Below are positions 46,881 through 60,199 of a stretch of DNA of 64,000 bases, in pieces. Source of the DNA: Hydractinia symbiolongicarpus (lineage: Eukaryota; Cnidaria; Hydrozoa; Anthoathecata; Hydractiniidae); contig NC_079876.1 in assembly GCF_029227915.1 (NCBI RefSeq), forward strand, positions 33,773,828-33,837,827. The letters are read 5' to 3'. The translations under genes were made by a program, and so were the position numbers. Below the pieces are notes generated by a model. That model ran no database searches and was not told the origin of the DNA. It worked only from the letters and a program-made list of their open reading frames with translations. How positions within the stretch are numbered: the stretch's first letter is position 1; the number at the start of each line of letters is the position of its first letter.

Positions 46881-49326
46881 TAAGATGAATGTTATTTCTT
46901 GGAGTCCAATTGTCTCATTTATCACATTTATCAGGTCACAGTCCAAAGTTAGTTCAATTAAGTCCCACATACAATTGTTTCACTGTTAAAAAGGATGCAA
47001 CCTAGTAATATCAGATAAATATCGCTAAATACATGTTGGTACGAATATGTGACCCAACCGTTGTAACTCAAACGGACTGACATCGATAGAAAGCCCGTGA
47101 AAAGTGGTATTTGAAACTGTCTCTATTTCTTCAGCGCGCGCTAACGGCTAGGATTCGTCCCACGGCTAAAAAGTTACTTTTTTATCTTAATTTTCAAATG
47201 AAGCGCTACCACAGGGACCAGTGTAATCGCTAAGTTGCGGCAATCATGTCAAATTCAGAAGAATGTTATTTCTTGGAGTCCAATTGTCTCACTTAAAACA
47301 TTTATAACGTCACAGTCCTAAATCAGTTCAATTTAGTCCCACAGTCAATCGTTTCATTGTTAAAAGCAATGCAACCTATTAATATGAGAAAAATATCGCT
47401 AAATACATGTTAGTACGAATATGTGACCCAACTGTTGTAACACAAACGGACTAACACCGTTTGAAAGTCAATGAAATGTTGTTTTTGAAACTTTCGCTAT
47501 TTCTTCAGCGCGCAATAACGGCTAGGATTGGTCACACGGTAAAGAATGATTTATTTATCTAAATTTTTAAATGAAGCGCTACCACAGCGCCCAGTGTAAT
47601 CGCTGAGTACCGGCAATCATGTCAAATTAAGATGAATGTTATTTCTTGGAGTCCAATTGTCTCATTTATCACATTTATCAGGTCACAGTCCAAAGTTAGT
47701 TCAATGAAGTCCCACATACAATTGTTTCACTGTTAAAAGCCATGCAACCTAGTAATATCAGATAAATATCGCTAAATACATGTTGGTACGAATATGTGAC
47801 CCAACCATTGTAACTCAAACGGACTGACATCGATAGAAAGTCCGTGAAAAGTAGTAGTTGAAACTGTCTCTATTTCTTCATCGCGCGCTAACGGCTAGAA
47901 TTCATCCCACGATTAAAAAGTGACTTTTTTATCTTAATTTTTAAATGTAGCGCTACCACAGGGACCAGTGTAATCGCTGAGTTGCGGGAATCATGTCAAA
48001 TTAAGAAGAATGTTATTTCTTGGAGTCCAATTGTCTTACTTTTTCATTTATAAGGTCACAGCCCAAAATCAGTTTAATTAAGTCCCACAGTGAATCGTTT
48101 CACTGTTAAAAGCGATACAACCTAGTAATACCGGAAAGATATCACGAAATACATGTTGGTACGAATATGTGACTCAACCGTTGTAACACAAACGGATTGA
48201 TACTGTTAGAAAGTCAATGAAATGTAGTTTTTGAAACTGTCTCTTTATTTTTTTTTATGGAGAAGAACCATTTGTAAATAATGGAACCAAATACATGATG
48301 ATGATTTATAACGTCACAGTCCTAAATCAGTTCAATTTAGTCCCACAGTCAATCGTTTCATTGTTAAAAGCAACGCAACCTATTAATATGAGAAAAATAT
48401 CGCTAAATACATGTTAGTACGAATATGTGACCCAACTGTTGTAACTCAAACGGACTGACATCGATAGAAAGTCCGTAAAAAGTAGTATTTGAAACTTTCT
48501 CTATTTCTTCATCGCGCGCTAACGGCTAGAATTCGTCCCACGGTTAAAAAGTGACTTTTTTATCTTAATTTTCAAATGTAGCTCTACCACAGGGACCAGT
48601 GTAATCGCTGAGTTGCGGGAATCATGTCAAATTAAGAAGAATGTTATTTCTTGGAGTCCAATTGTCTTACTTTTTCATTTATAAGGTCACAGCCCAAAAT
48701 CAGTTCAATTAAGTGCCACAGTGAATCGTTTCACTGTTAAAAGCGATATATCCTAGTAATACCGGAAAGATATCACGAAATACATGTTGGTACGAATATG
48801 TGACTCAACCGTTGTAACACAAACAGATTGATACTGTTAGAAAGTCAATGAAATGTAGTTTTTGAAACTGTCTCTATTTCTTCAGTGCGGGAGAACGGCT
48901 AGGATTGGTCCCACAGTAAAAAATGACTTATTCATCTGAATTTTTAAGTGAAGCGCTACCACAGCGCCCAGTGTAATCGCTGAGTTCCGGGAATCATGTC
49001 AAATTAAGAAGAATGTTATTTCTTGGAGTCCAATTTTCTCACTTATAACATTTATAACGTCACACTCCAAAATCAGTTCAATTTAGTCCCACAGTCAATC
49101 GTTTCACTGTTAGAGCAATGCAACCTATTAATATGAGAAAAATATCGCTAAATGCATGTTTGTACGAATATGTGACACAAACGTTGTAACTTAAATGGAC
49201 TGATACTGTTAGAAAGTCATTGAAATGTAGTTCTTGAAGCTGTCAATATTTCTTCAGCGCGTGCTAACGGCCAGGATTTGTCCCACAGTAAATATGACTT
49301 ATTTATCTAAATTTTTAAATGAAGCA
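46832..49326 (+). repeat. 2495 bp tandem duplication, copy 1
   Basis: Repeats at exact offset 2495. The left edge is fixed by GAAGCGCTAC here (G at 46831) against GAAGCACTAC at the start of copy 2 (A at 49326). Shared states are AAGCCCGTG, ATTCATCCCACGATTAAAAAG, CACAGTGAATCG, AAGTGCCACAG, GATATATCC, TGCGGGAGAACGG, CACACTCCAAAATC and CTGTTAGAGCAATGC. It holds the filler at 48245. Confidence 0.92.
48245..48303 (+). other. 59 bp non-satellite filler replacing part of a monomer, copy 1
   Basis: After GAAACTGTCTCT the usual ATTTCTTCAGCGCGGG is replaced by a T-rich run, then ATGGAGAAGAACC, CCATTTGTAAATAATGG and ATGATGATG. The satellite resumes at ATTTATAACGTCAC. About 175 bases of monomer are missing and 59 unrelated bases are present. 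CCATT and AATGG form a short inverted pair. This looks like end joining with filler DNA at a break. The origin of the filler is unknown. Confidence 0.8.
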
Positions 49327-51821
49327 CTACCACAGCGCCCAGTGTAATCGCTGAGTACCGGCAATCATGTCAAATTAAGATGAATGTTATTTCTTGGAGT
49401 CCAATTGTCTCATTTATCACATTTATCAGGTCACAGTCCAAAGTTAGTTCAATTAAGTCCCACATACAATTGTTTCACTGTTAAAAGCGATGCAACCTAG
49501 TAATATCAGATAAATATCGCTAAATACATGTTGGTACGAATAAGTGACCCAACCGTTGTAACTCAAACGGACTGACATCGATAGAAAGCCCGTGAAAAGT
49601 GGTATTTGAAACTGTCTCTATTTCTTCAGCGCGCGCTAACGGCTAGGATTCGTCCCACGGCTAAAAAGTTACTTTTTTATCTTAATTTTCAAATGAAGCT
49701 CTACCACAGGGACCAGTGTAATCGCTAAGTTGCGGCAATCATGTCAAATTCAGAAGAATGTTATTTCTTGGAGTCCAATTGTCTCACTTAAAACATTTAT
49801 AACGTCACAGTCCTAAATCAGTTCAATTTAGTCCCACAGTCAATCGTTTCATTGTTAAAAGCAATGCAACCTATTAATATGAGAAAAATATCGCTAAATA
49901 CATGTTAGTACGAATATGTGACCCAACTGTTGTAACACAAACGGACTAACACCGTTTGAAAGTCAATGAAATGTTGTTTTTGAAACTTTCGCTATTTCTT
50001 CAGCGCGCAATAACGGCTAGGATTGGTCACACGGTAAAGAATGATTTATTTATCTAAATTTTTAAATGAAGCGCTACCACAGCGCCCAGTGTAATCGCTG
50101 AGTACCGGCAATCATGTCAAATTAAGATGAATGTTATTTCTTGGAGTCCAATTGTCTCATTTATCACATTTATCAGGTCACAGTCCAAAGTTAGTTCAAT
50201 GAAGTCCCACATACAATTGTTTCACTGTTAAAAGCCATGCAACCTAGTAATATCAGATAAATATCGCTAAATACATGTTGGTACGAATATGTGACCCAAC
50301 CATTGTAACTCAAACGGACTGACATCGATAGAAAGTCCGTGAAAAGTAGTAGTTGAAACTGTCTCTATTTCTTCATCGCGCGCTAACGGCTAGAATTCAT
50401 CCCACGATTAAAAAGTGACTTTCTTATCTTAATTTTTAAATGTAGCGCTACCACAGGGACCAGTGTAATCGCTGAGTTGCGGGAATCATGTCAAATTAAG
50501 AAGAATGTTATTTCTTGGAGTCCAATTGTCTTACATTTTCATTTATAAGGTCACAGCCCAAAATCAGTTTAATTAAGTCCCACAGTGAATCGTTTCACTG
50601 TTAAAAGCGATACAACCTAGTAATACCGGAAAGATATCACGAAATACATGTTGGTACGAATATGTGACTCAACCGTTGTAACACAAACGGATTGATACTG
50701 TTAGAAAGTCAATGAAATGTAGTTTTTGAAACTGTCTATTTATTTTTTTTTATGGAGAAGAACCATTTGTAAATAATGGAACCAAATACATGATGATGAT
50801 TTATAACGTCACAGTCCTAAATCAGTTCAATTTAGTCCCACAGTCAATCGTTTCATTGTTAAAAGCAACGCAACCTATTAATATGAGAAAAATATCGCTA
50901 AATACATGTTAGTACGAATATGTGACCCAACTGTTGTAACTCAAACGGACTGACATCGATAGAAAGTCCGTAAAAAGTAGTATTTGAAACTTTCTCTATT
51001 TCTTCATCGCGCGCTAACGGCTAGAATTCGTCCCACGGTTAAAAAGTGACTTTTTTATCTTAATTTTCAAATGTAGCTCTACCACAGGGACCAGTGTAAT
51101 CGCTGAGTTGCGGGAATCATGTCAAATTAAGAAGAATGTTATTTCTTGGAGTCCAATTGTCTTACTTTTTCATTTATAAGGTCACAGCCCAAAATCAGTT
51201 CAATTAAGTGCCACAGTGAATCGTTTCACTGTTAAAAGCGATATATCCTAGTAATACCGGAAAGATATCACGAAATAAATGTTGGTACGAATATGTGACT
51301 CAACCGTTGTAACACAAACAGATTGATACTGTTAGAAAGTCAATGAAATGTAGTTTTTGAAACTGTCTCTATTTCTTCAGTGCGGGAGAACGGCTAGGAT
51401 TGGTCCCACAGTAAAAAATGACTTATTCATCTGAATTTTTAAGTGAAGCGCTACCACAGCGCCCAGTGTAATCGCTGAGTTCCGGGAATCATGTCAAATT
51501 AAGAAGAATGTTATTTCTTGGAGTCCAATTTTCTCACTTATAACATTTATAACGTCACACTCCAAAATCAGTTCAATTTAGTCCCACAGTCAATCGTTTC
51601 ACTGTTAGAGCAATGCAACCTATTAATATGAGAAAAATATCGCTAAATGCATGTTTGTACGAATATGTGACACAAACGTTGTAACTTAAATGGACTGATA
51701 CTGTTAGAAAGTCATTGAAATGTAGTTCTTGAAGCTGTCAATATTTCTTCAGCGCGTGCTAACGGCCAGGATTTGTCCCACAGTAAATATGACTTATTTA
51801 TCTAAATTTTTAAATGAAGCA
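49327..51821 (+). repeat. 2495 bp tandem duplication, copy 2
   Basis: Ends in the same GAAGCACTAC variant (A at 51821) that ends copy 1, so the two copies tile without gap or overlap. Scattered differences such as TTACATTTTCATT near 50530 and AATAAATGTTGG near 51274 show that it is not an exact copy. Confidence 0.92.
50740..50798 (+). other. 59 bp non-satellite filler, copy 2
   Basis: Same filler and joins, 2495 bases after the first. It has a small change at the left edge (GTCTATTTATT against GTCTCTTTATT). Confidence 0.8.
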
Positions 51822-52484
51822 CTACCACAGCGCCCAGTGTAATCGCTGAGTACCGGCAATCATGTCAAATTAAGATGAATGTTATTTCTTGGAGTCCAAT
51901 TGTCTCATTTATCACATTTATCAGGTCACAGTCCAAAGTTAGTTTAATTAAGTCCCACACACAATTGTTTCACTGTTAAAAGCGATTCAACCTAGTAATA
52001 TCAGATAAATATCGCTAAATACATATTGGTACGAATATGTGACCCAACCGTTGTAACTCAAACGGACTGACATCGATAGAAAGTCCGTGAAAAGTAGTAC
52101 TTGAAACTGTCTCCATTTCTTCAGCGCACGCCAACGGCTAGGATTCGTCCCACGACTAAAAAATGATTTATTTATTTAAATTTTTAAATGAAGCGCTACC
52201 ACAGCGCCCAGTGTAATCGCTGAGTTCCGGCAATCATGTCAAATTAAGATGAATGTTTTTTCTTGGAGTCCAATTGTCTCACTTAAAACATTTATAACGT
52301 CACAGTCCTAAATCAGTTCAATTTAGTCCCACAGTCAATCGTTTCATTGTTAAAAGCTATGCAACCTAATAATATCAGAAAAATATCGCTAAATACATGT
52401 TGGTACGAATATGTGACTCAACCGTTGTAACACAAACGGATTGATACTGTTAGAAAGTCAATGAAATGTAGTTTTTGAAGCTGT
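51822..52484 (+). repeat. satellite units between duplications
   Basis: About two monomers. The first continues the start of the 2495 bp block, then changes to the CTCCATTTCTTCAGCGCACGCCAACGG variant that recurs at 53605 and 55470. The second begins C-like and ends B-like. Confidence 0.72.
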
Positions 52485-53908
52485 CAATATTTCTTCAGCG
52501 CGTGCTAACGGCCAGGATTTGTCCCACAGTAAATATGACTTATTTATCTAAATTTTTAAATGAAGCACTACCACAGCGCCCAGTGTAATCGCTGAGTACC
52601 GGCAATCATGTCAAATTAAGATGAATGTTATTTCTTGGAGTCCAATTGTCTCATTTATCACATTTATCAGGTCACAGTCCAAAGTTAGTTCAATTAAGTC
52701 CCACATACAATTGTTTCACTGTTAAAAGCGATTCAACCTAGTAATATCAGATAAATATCGTTAAATACATATTGGTACGAATATGTGACCCAACCGTTGT
52801 AACTCAAACGGACTGACATCGATAGAAAGTCCGTGAAAGGTGGTACTTGAAACTGTCTCTATTTCTTCAGCGCGCGCTAACGGCTAGGATTCGTCCCACG
52901 GCTAAAAAGTTACTTTTTTATCTTAATTTTCAAATGAAGCGCTACGACAGGGACCAGTGTAATCGCTAAGTTGCGGCAATCATGTCAAATTCAGAAGAAT
53001 GTTATTCCTTGGAGTCCAATTGTCTCACTTAAAACATTTATAACGTCACAGTCCTAAATCAGTTCAATTTAGTCCCACAGTCAATCGTTTCACTGTTAAA
53101 GGCAATGCAACCTATTAATATGAGAAATATATCGCTAAATGCATGTTTGTACGAATATGTGACACAAACGTTGTAACTGAAATGGCCTGATACTGTTAGA
53201 AAGTCAATGAAATGTAGTTTTTGAAACTTTCGCTATTTCTTCAGCTCGCTATAACGGCTAGGATTGGTCACACGGTAAAGAATGATTTATTTATCTAAAT
53301 TTTTAAATGAAGCGCTACCACAGCGCCCAGTGTAATCGCTGAGTTCCGGCAATCATGTCAAATTAAGAAGAATGTCATTTCTTGGAGTCCAATTGTCTCA
53401 TTTATCACATTTATCAGGTCACAGTCCAAAGTTAGTTCAATCAAGTCCCACATACAATTTTTTCACTGTTAAAACCGATGCAACCTAGTAATATCAGATA
53501 AATATCGCTAATTACATGTTGGTACGAATATGTGACCCAACCGTTGTAACTCAAACGGACTGACATCGATAGAAAGTCCGTGAAAAGTAGTACTTGAAAC
53601 TGTCTCCATTTCTTCAGCGCACGCCAACGGCTAGGATTCGTCCCACGACTAAAAAATGATTTATTTATTTAAATTTTTAAATGAAGCGCTACCACAGCGG
53701 CCAGTGTAATCGCTGAGTTCCGGCAATCATGTCAAATTAAGATGAATGTTTTTTCTTGGAGTCCAATTGTCTCACTTAAAACATTTATAACGTCACAGTC
53801 CTAAATCAGTTCAATTTAGTCCCACAGTCAATCGTTTCATTGTTAAAAGCTATGCAACCTAATAATATCAGAAAAATATCGCTAAATACATGTTGGTACG
53901 AATATGTG
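52485..53908 (+). repeat. 1865 bp 5-mer duplication, copy 1
   Basis: Matches 54350-55773 at offset 1865. Shared rare states are GTGCTAACGGCCAGG, CCCACAGTAAATATG, GCGATTCAACC, ACATATTGG, GCTACGACAG, AATGGCCTGATAC, CAGCTCGCTATAACGG and TACAATTTTTTCAC. Confidence 0.88.
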
Positions 53909-54349
53909 ACTCAACCGTTGTAACACAAACGGATTGATACTGTTAGAAAGTCAATGAAATGTAGTTTTTGAAACTGTCTCTATTTCTTCAGTGCGGGAGA
54001 ACGGCTAGGATTGGTCCCACAGTAAAAAATGACTTATTCATCTGAATTTTTAAGTGAAGCGCTACCACAGCGCCCAGTGTAATCGCTGAGTTCCGGCAAT
54101 CATGTCAAATTAAGAAGAATGTTATTTCTTGGAGTCCAATTTTCTCACTTATAACATTTATAACGTCACACTCCAAAATCAGTTCAATTTAGTCCCACAG
54201 TCAATCGTTTCACTGTTAGAGCAATGCAACCTATTAATATGAGAAAAATATCGCTAAATGCATGTTTGTACGAATATGTGACACAAACGTTGTAACTTAA
54301 ATGGACTGATACTGTTAGAAAGTCATTGAAATGTAGTTCTTGAAGCTGT
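53909..54349 (+). repeat. satellite link with the TGCGGGAGAACGG unit
   Basis: Completes the 1865 bp period. It matches the 51.3 kb region at offset 2611 (seven monomers): TGCGGGAGAACGG lies at 51381 and 53992, and CTGTTAGAGCAATGC is shared. It therefore appears to be drawn from the preceding 2495 bp block. Confidence 0.78.
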
Positions 54350-55773
54350 CAATATTTCTTCAGCGCGTGCTAACGGCCAGGATTTGTCCCACAGTAAATA
54401 TGACTTATTTATCTAAATTTTTAAATGAAGCACTACCACAGCGCCCAGTGTAATCGCTGAGTACCGGCAATCATGTCAAATTAAGATGAATGTTATTTCT
54501 TGGAGTCCAATTGTCTCATTTATCACATTTATCAGGTCACAGTCCAAAGTTAGTTCAATTAAGTCCCACATACAATTGTTTCACTGTTAAAAGCGATTCA
54601 ACCTAGTAATATCAGATAAATATCGCTAAACACATATTGGTACGAATATGTGACCCAACCGTTGTAACTCAAACGGACTGACATCGATAGAAAGTCCGTG
54701 AAAAGTGGTACTTGAAACTGTCTCTATTTCTTCAGCGCGCGCTAACGGCTAGGATTCGTCCCACGGCTAAAAAGTTACTTTTTTATCTTAATTTTCAAAT
54801 GAAGCGCTACGACAGGGACCAGTGTAATCGCTAAGTTGCGGCAATCATGTCAAATTCAGAAGAATGTTATTCCTTGGAGTCCAATTGTCTCACTTAAATC
54901 ATTTATAACGTCACAGTCCTAAATCAGTTCAATTTAGTCCCACAGTCAATCGTTTCACTGTTAAAGGCAATGCAACCTATATATATGAGAAAAATATCGC
55001 TAAATGCATGTTTGTACGAATATGTGACACAAACGTTGTAACTGAAATGGCCTGATACTGTTAGAAAGTCAATGAAATGTAGTTTTTGAAACTTTCGCTA
55101 TTTCTTCAGCTCGCTATAACGGCTAGGATTGGTCACACGGTAAAGAATGATTTATTTATCTAAATTTTTAAATGAAGCGCTACCACAGCGCCCAGTGTAA
55201 TCGCTGAGTTCCGGCAATCATGTCAAATTAAGAAGAATGTTATTTCTTGGAGTCCAATTGTCTCATTTATCACATTTATCAGGTCACAGTCCAAAGTTAG
55301 TTCAATCAAGTCCCACATACAATTTTTTCACTGTTAAAACCGGTGCAACCTAGTAATATCAGATAAATATCGCTAATTACATGTTGGTACGAATATGTGA
55401 CCCAACCGTTGTAACTCAAACGGACTGACATCGATAGAAAGTCCGTGAAAAGTAGTACTTGAAACTGTCTCCATTTCTTCAGCGCACGCCAACGGCTAGG
55501 ATTCGTCCCACGACTAAAAAATGATTTATTTATTTAAATTTTTAAATGAAGCGCTACCACAGCGCCCAGTGTAATCGCTGAGTTCCGGCAATCATGTCAA
55601 ATTAAGATGAATGTTTTTTCTTGGAGTCCAATTGTCTCACTTAAAACATTTATAACGTCACAGTCCTAAATCAGTTCAATTTAGTCCCACAGTCAATCGT
55701 TTCATTGTTAAAAGCTATGCAACCTAATAATATCAGAAAAATATCGCTAAATACATGTTGGTACGAATATGTG
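54350..55773 (+). repeat. 1865 bp 5-mer duplication, copy 2
   Basis: Second copy. The match stops near 55773, where ATGTGACCCAACC and a GACATCGATAG end replace the ATGTGACTCAACC and GGATTGATACTG end of copy 1. Confidence 0.88.
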
Positions 55774-58700
55774 ACCCAACCGTTGTAACTCAAACGGACT
55801 GACATCGATAGAAAGTCCGTGAAAAGTGGTACTTGAAACTGTCTCTATTTCTTCAGCGCGCGCTAACGGCTAGGATTCGTCCCACGGCTAAAAAGTTACT
55901 TTTTTATCTTAATTTTCAAGTGAAGCGCTACCACAGGGACCAGTGTAATCGCTAAGTTGCGGGAATCATGTCAAATTCAGAAGAATGTTATTTCTTGGAG
56001 TCCAATTGTCTCACTTAAAACATTTATAACGTCACATTCCTAAATCAGTTCAATTTAGTCCCACAGTCAATCGTTTCATTGTTTAAAGCAATGCAACCTA
56101 TTAATATGAGAAAAATATCGCTAAATACATGTTAGTACGAATATGTGATCCAACTGTTGTAACTCAAACGGACTGACACCGTTAGAAAGTCAATGATATG
56201 TAGTTTTTGAAACTTTCGCTATTTCTTTAGCGCGCGATAACGGCTAGGATTGGTCACACGGTAAAGAATGATTTATTTATATAAATTTTTAAATAAAGCG
56301 CTACCACAGCGCCCAGTGTAATCGCTGAGTACCGGCAATCAAGTCAAATTAAGATGAATGTTATTTCTTGGAGTCCAATTGTCTCATTTATCACATTTAG
56401 CAGGTCACAGTCGAACGTTAGTTCAATTAAGTCCCACATACAATTGTTTCACTGTTAAAAGCGATGCAACCTAGTAATATCAGATAAATATCGCTAAATA
56501 CATGTTGGTACGAATATGTGACCCAACCGTTGTAACTCAAACGGACTGACATCGATAGAAAGTCCGTGAAAAGTAGTATTTGAAACTGTCTCTATTTCTT
56601 CATCGCGCGCTAACGGCCAGAATTCGTCCCACGGTTGAAAAGTGACTATTTTATCTTAATTTTCAAATATAGCGCTACCACAGGGACCAGTGTAATCGCT
56701 GAGTTGCGGGAATCATGTCAAATTAAGAAGAATGTTATTTTTTGGAGTCCAATTGTCTAACTTTTTCATTTATAAGGTCACAGCCCAAAATCAGTTTAAT
56801 TAAGTCCCACAGTGAATCGTTTCACTGTTAAAAGCGATGCAACCTAGTAATACAGGAAAGATATCACGAAATACATGTTGGTACGAATATGTGACTCAAC
56901 TGTTGTAACACAAACGGATTGATACTGTTAGAAAGTCAATGAAATGTATTTTTTGAAACTGTCTCTATTTCTTCAGTGCGGGATAACGGCTAGGATTGGT
57001 CCCACAGTAAAAAATGACTTATTCATCTAAATTTTTAAGTGAAGCGCTACCACAGCGCCCAGTGTAATCGCTGAGTTCCGGCAATCATGTCAAATTAAGA
57101 AGAATGTTATTTCTTGGAGTCCAATTTTCTCACTTATAACATTTATAACGTCACAGTCCAAAATCAGTTCAATTTAGTCCCACAGTCAATCGTTTCACTG
57201 TTAGAGCAATGCAACCTATTAATATGAGAAAATTATCGCAAATTACATGTTGGTACGAATATGTGACCCAACCGTTGTAACTCACACGGACTGTAACCAT
57301 TAGAAAGTCAATGAAATGTAGTTTTGGAAACTGTCGCTATTTCTTCAGCGCGTGATAACGGCTAGGATTGGTCCCACGGTAAAAAATGACTTATTTATCT
57401 AAATTTTTAAATGAAGCGCTACCACAGCGCCCAGTGTAATCGCTGAGTTCCGGCAAGCACACCAAATTAGGAAGAATGTTATTTCTTGGAGTCCAATTGT
57501 CTCATTTATCACATTTATCAGGTGACAGTCCAAAGTTCGTTCAATTAAGTACCACATTCAATCGTTTCACTTTTAAAAGCGATGCAACCTAGTAATAACA
57601 GATAAATATCGCTAAATACATGTTGTACGAATATGTGACCCAACCATTGCAACTCAAACGGACTGACACCGTTAGAAAGTCAATGAAATGTAGTTTTTGA
57701 AACTGTCGCTATTCTTCAGCGCGCGATAACGGCTAGGATTGGTCCCACGGTAAAGAATGACTTATTTATCTAAATTTTTAAATGAAGCGCTATCACAGCG
57801 CCCAGTGTAATCGCTGAGTTCCGGCAAGCACATCAAATTAGGAAGAATGTTATTTCTTGGAGTCCAATTGTCTCATTTATCACATTTATCAGGTCACAGT
57901 CCAAAGTTCGTTCAATTTAGTACCACATTCAATCGTTTCACTTTTAAAAGCGATGCAACCTAGTAATAACAGATAAATATCCCTAAATACATGTTGGTAA
58001 GAATATGTGACTCAACTGTTGTAACTCAAACGGATTGATACTGTTAGAAAGTCAATGAATTGTAGTTTTCTGAAACTGTCGCTATTTCTTCAGCGCGCGA
58101 TTACGGATAGGATTGGTCCCACAGTAAAGAATGACTTATTTATCTAAATTTTTAAATAAAGCGCTACCACAGCGCCCAGTGTAATCGCTCAATTCCGGCA
58201 ATCATGTCAAATTAAGATAAATGTTGTTTCTTGGAGTTCAATTGTCTCATTTATCACATTTATCAGGTCACAGTCCAAAGTTAGTTTTATTAACTCCCAC
58301 AGTCAATTGTTTCACTGTTAAAAGCGATGCAATCTAGTAATACCGGAAAGATATCACGAAATACATGTTGGTAAGAATATGTGACTCAACCGTTGTAGCT
58401 CAAACGGATTGACACTGTTAGAAAGTCAATGAAATGTACTTTTTGAAACTGTCTCTATTTCTTCATGGCGGGATAACAGCTGGGATTGGTCTTACAGCAA
58501 GAAATGACACATTTATCTAAGTTTTTAAATGAAGCGCTACCACAGCACCCAGTGTAATCGCTGAGTTCCGGCAATCATGTGAAATTAAAAAGAATGTTAT
58601 TTCTTGGAGTCCAATTCTCTCATTTATAACATTTATAAGGTCACAGTCAAAAAACAGTTCAATTTAATCCCACAGTCAATTTTTTCACTGTTAAAAGCGA

Positions 58701-59483
58701 TGCAACCTATTAATATGAGAAAATTATCGCTAATTACATGTTGGTACGAATGTGTGACTCATCCGTTGTAACTCAATCGGATTGATGCTGTTAGAAAGTC
58801 AGTGAAATGTATTTTTGAAACTGTCTCTATTTCTTCAGCGCGGGATAACGGCTAGGATAGGTCCCACAGTAAAAAATGACTTACTTATTTAAATTTTTAA
58901 ATGAAGCGCTACCACAACGCCCAGTGTAATCACTGAGTTCCGGCAATCACGTCAAATTAAGAAGAATGTTACTTCTTGGAGTTCAATTGTCTTACTTATA
59001 AAATTTATCAGGTCACAGTCCAAAGTTAGTTCAATTAAGTCCCACAGTCAATCGTTTCATTGTTAAAAGCGATACAATCTAGATGTATCAGAAAAATATC
59101 GCTAAATACATGTTGGTAGGAATATGTGACCCAACCTTTGCAACTCACACGGACTGTAGCCGTTAGAAAGTCAATGAAATGAAGTTTTTGAAACTGTCGC
59201 TATTTCTTCAGCGCGCGATAACAGATAGGATTGGTCCCACAGTAAAGAATGACTTATTTATCTAAATATTTAAATGAAGCGCTACCACAGCGCCCAGTGT
59301 AATCGCTGAGTTCTGGCAATCATGTCAAATTAAAAAGAATGTTATTTCTTGGAGTACAATTGTCTCATTTATAACACTTATAAGGTCACAGTCAAAAATC
59401 AGTTCAATATAATCCCACAGTCAATCGTTTCACTGTTAAAAGCGATGCAACCTAGTAATATGAGAAAAATATCGCTAAATACA
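55774..59483 (+). repeat. divergent satellite units
   Basis: About ten monomers of types A, B, C and D with more private changes than the blocks to the left, such as CAACTGTTG, GGTAAGAATATG and GTCTTACAG. A variant with AGTACCACATTCAATCG and CACTTTTAAAAGCG occurs near 57545 and 57918 (about 373 apart), and again near 62390 and 63885. No foreign insert is seen. Confidence 0.75.
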
Positions 59484-60199
59484 TGTTGGTACGAATATGT
59501 GACCGAACCGTTGTAACTCAAGCGGACTGACATCGATAAAAAGTCAGTGAAATATAGTATTTGAAACTGTCTCTATTTCTTTAGCACGCACTAACGGCTA
59601 GGATTAGTCCCACAGTTAAAAATGACATTTTTATCTTAATTTTTAAATGAAGCGCTACCACAGCGCCCGGTGTAATCGCTGAGTTGCGGCAATCATGTCA
59701 AATTAAGAAGAAAGTTATTTCTTTGAGTCCAATTGTCTCACTTTCACATTTATAAGGTCACAGCCCAAAATCAGTTCAATTAAGTCCCACAGTCAATTGT
59801 TTTACTGTTAAAAGCGATGCAACCTAGTAATACCGGAAAGATATCACTAAATACATGTTGGTAAGAATATGTGACTCAACCGTTGTAGCTCAAACGGATT
59901 GATACTGTTAGAAAGTCAATGAAATGTACTTTTTGAAACTGTGTCTATTTCTTCAGCGCGGGATAACGGCTAGGATTGGTCTTACAGTAAGAAATGACAT
60001 ATTTATCTAAATTTTTAAATGAACCGCTACCACAGCGGCCAGTGTAATCGCTGAGTTGCGGCAATCATGTCAAATTAAGAAGAATGTTATTTCTTGGAGT
60101 ACAATTGTCTCACTTATAACATTTATAAGGTCACAGTCCAAAATCAGTTCAATTTAGTCCCACAGTCAGTCGTTTCACTGTTAAAGGCGATGCAACCTA
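59484..60199 (+). repeat. 1862 bp offset duplication, copy 1
   Basis: Matches 61346-62061 at offset 1862. Shared states are GTGACCGAACC, CTCAAGCGGACTG, GATAAAAAGTCAG, GCGCCCGGTGTAATC, AAGAAAGTTATTTCTTTG, GGTCTTACAGTAAG and GAACCGCTACC. Parts also match at 60617-61350 (offset about 1117, three monomers). Confidence 0.83.
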
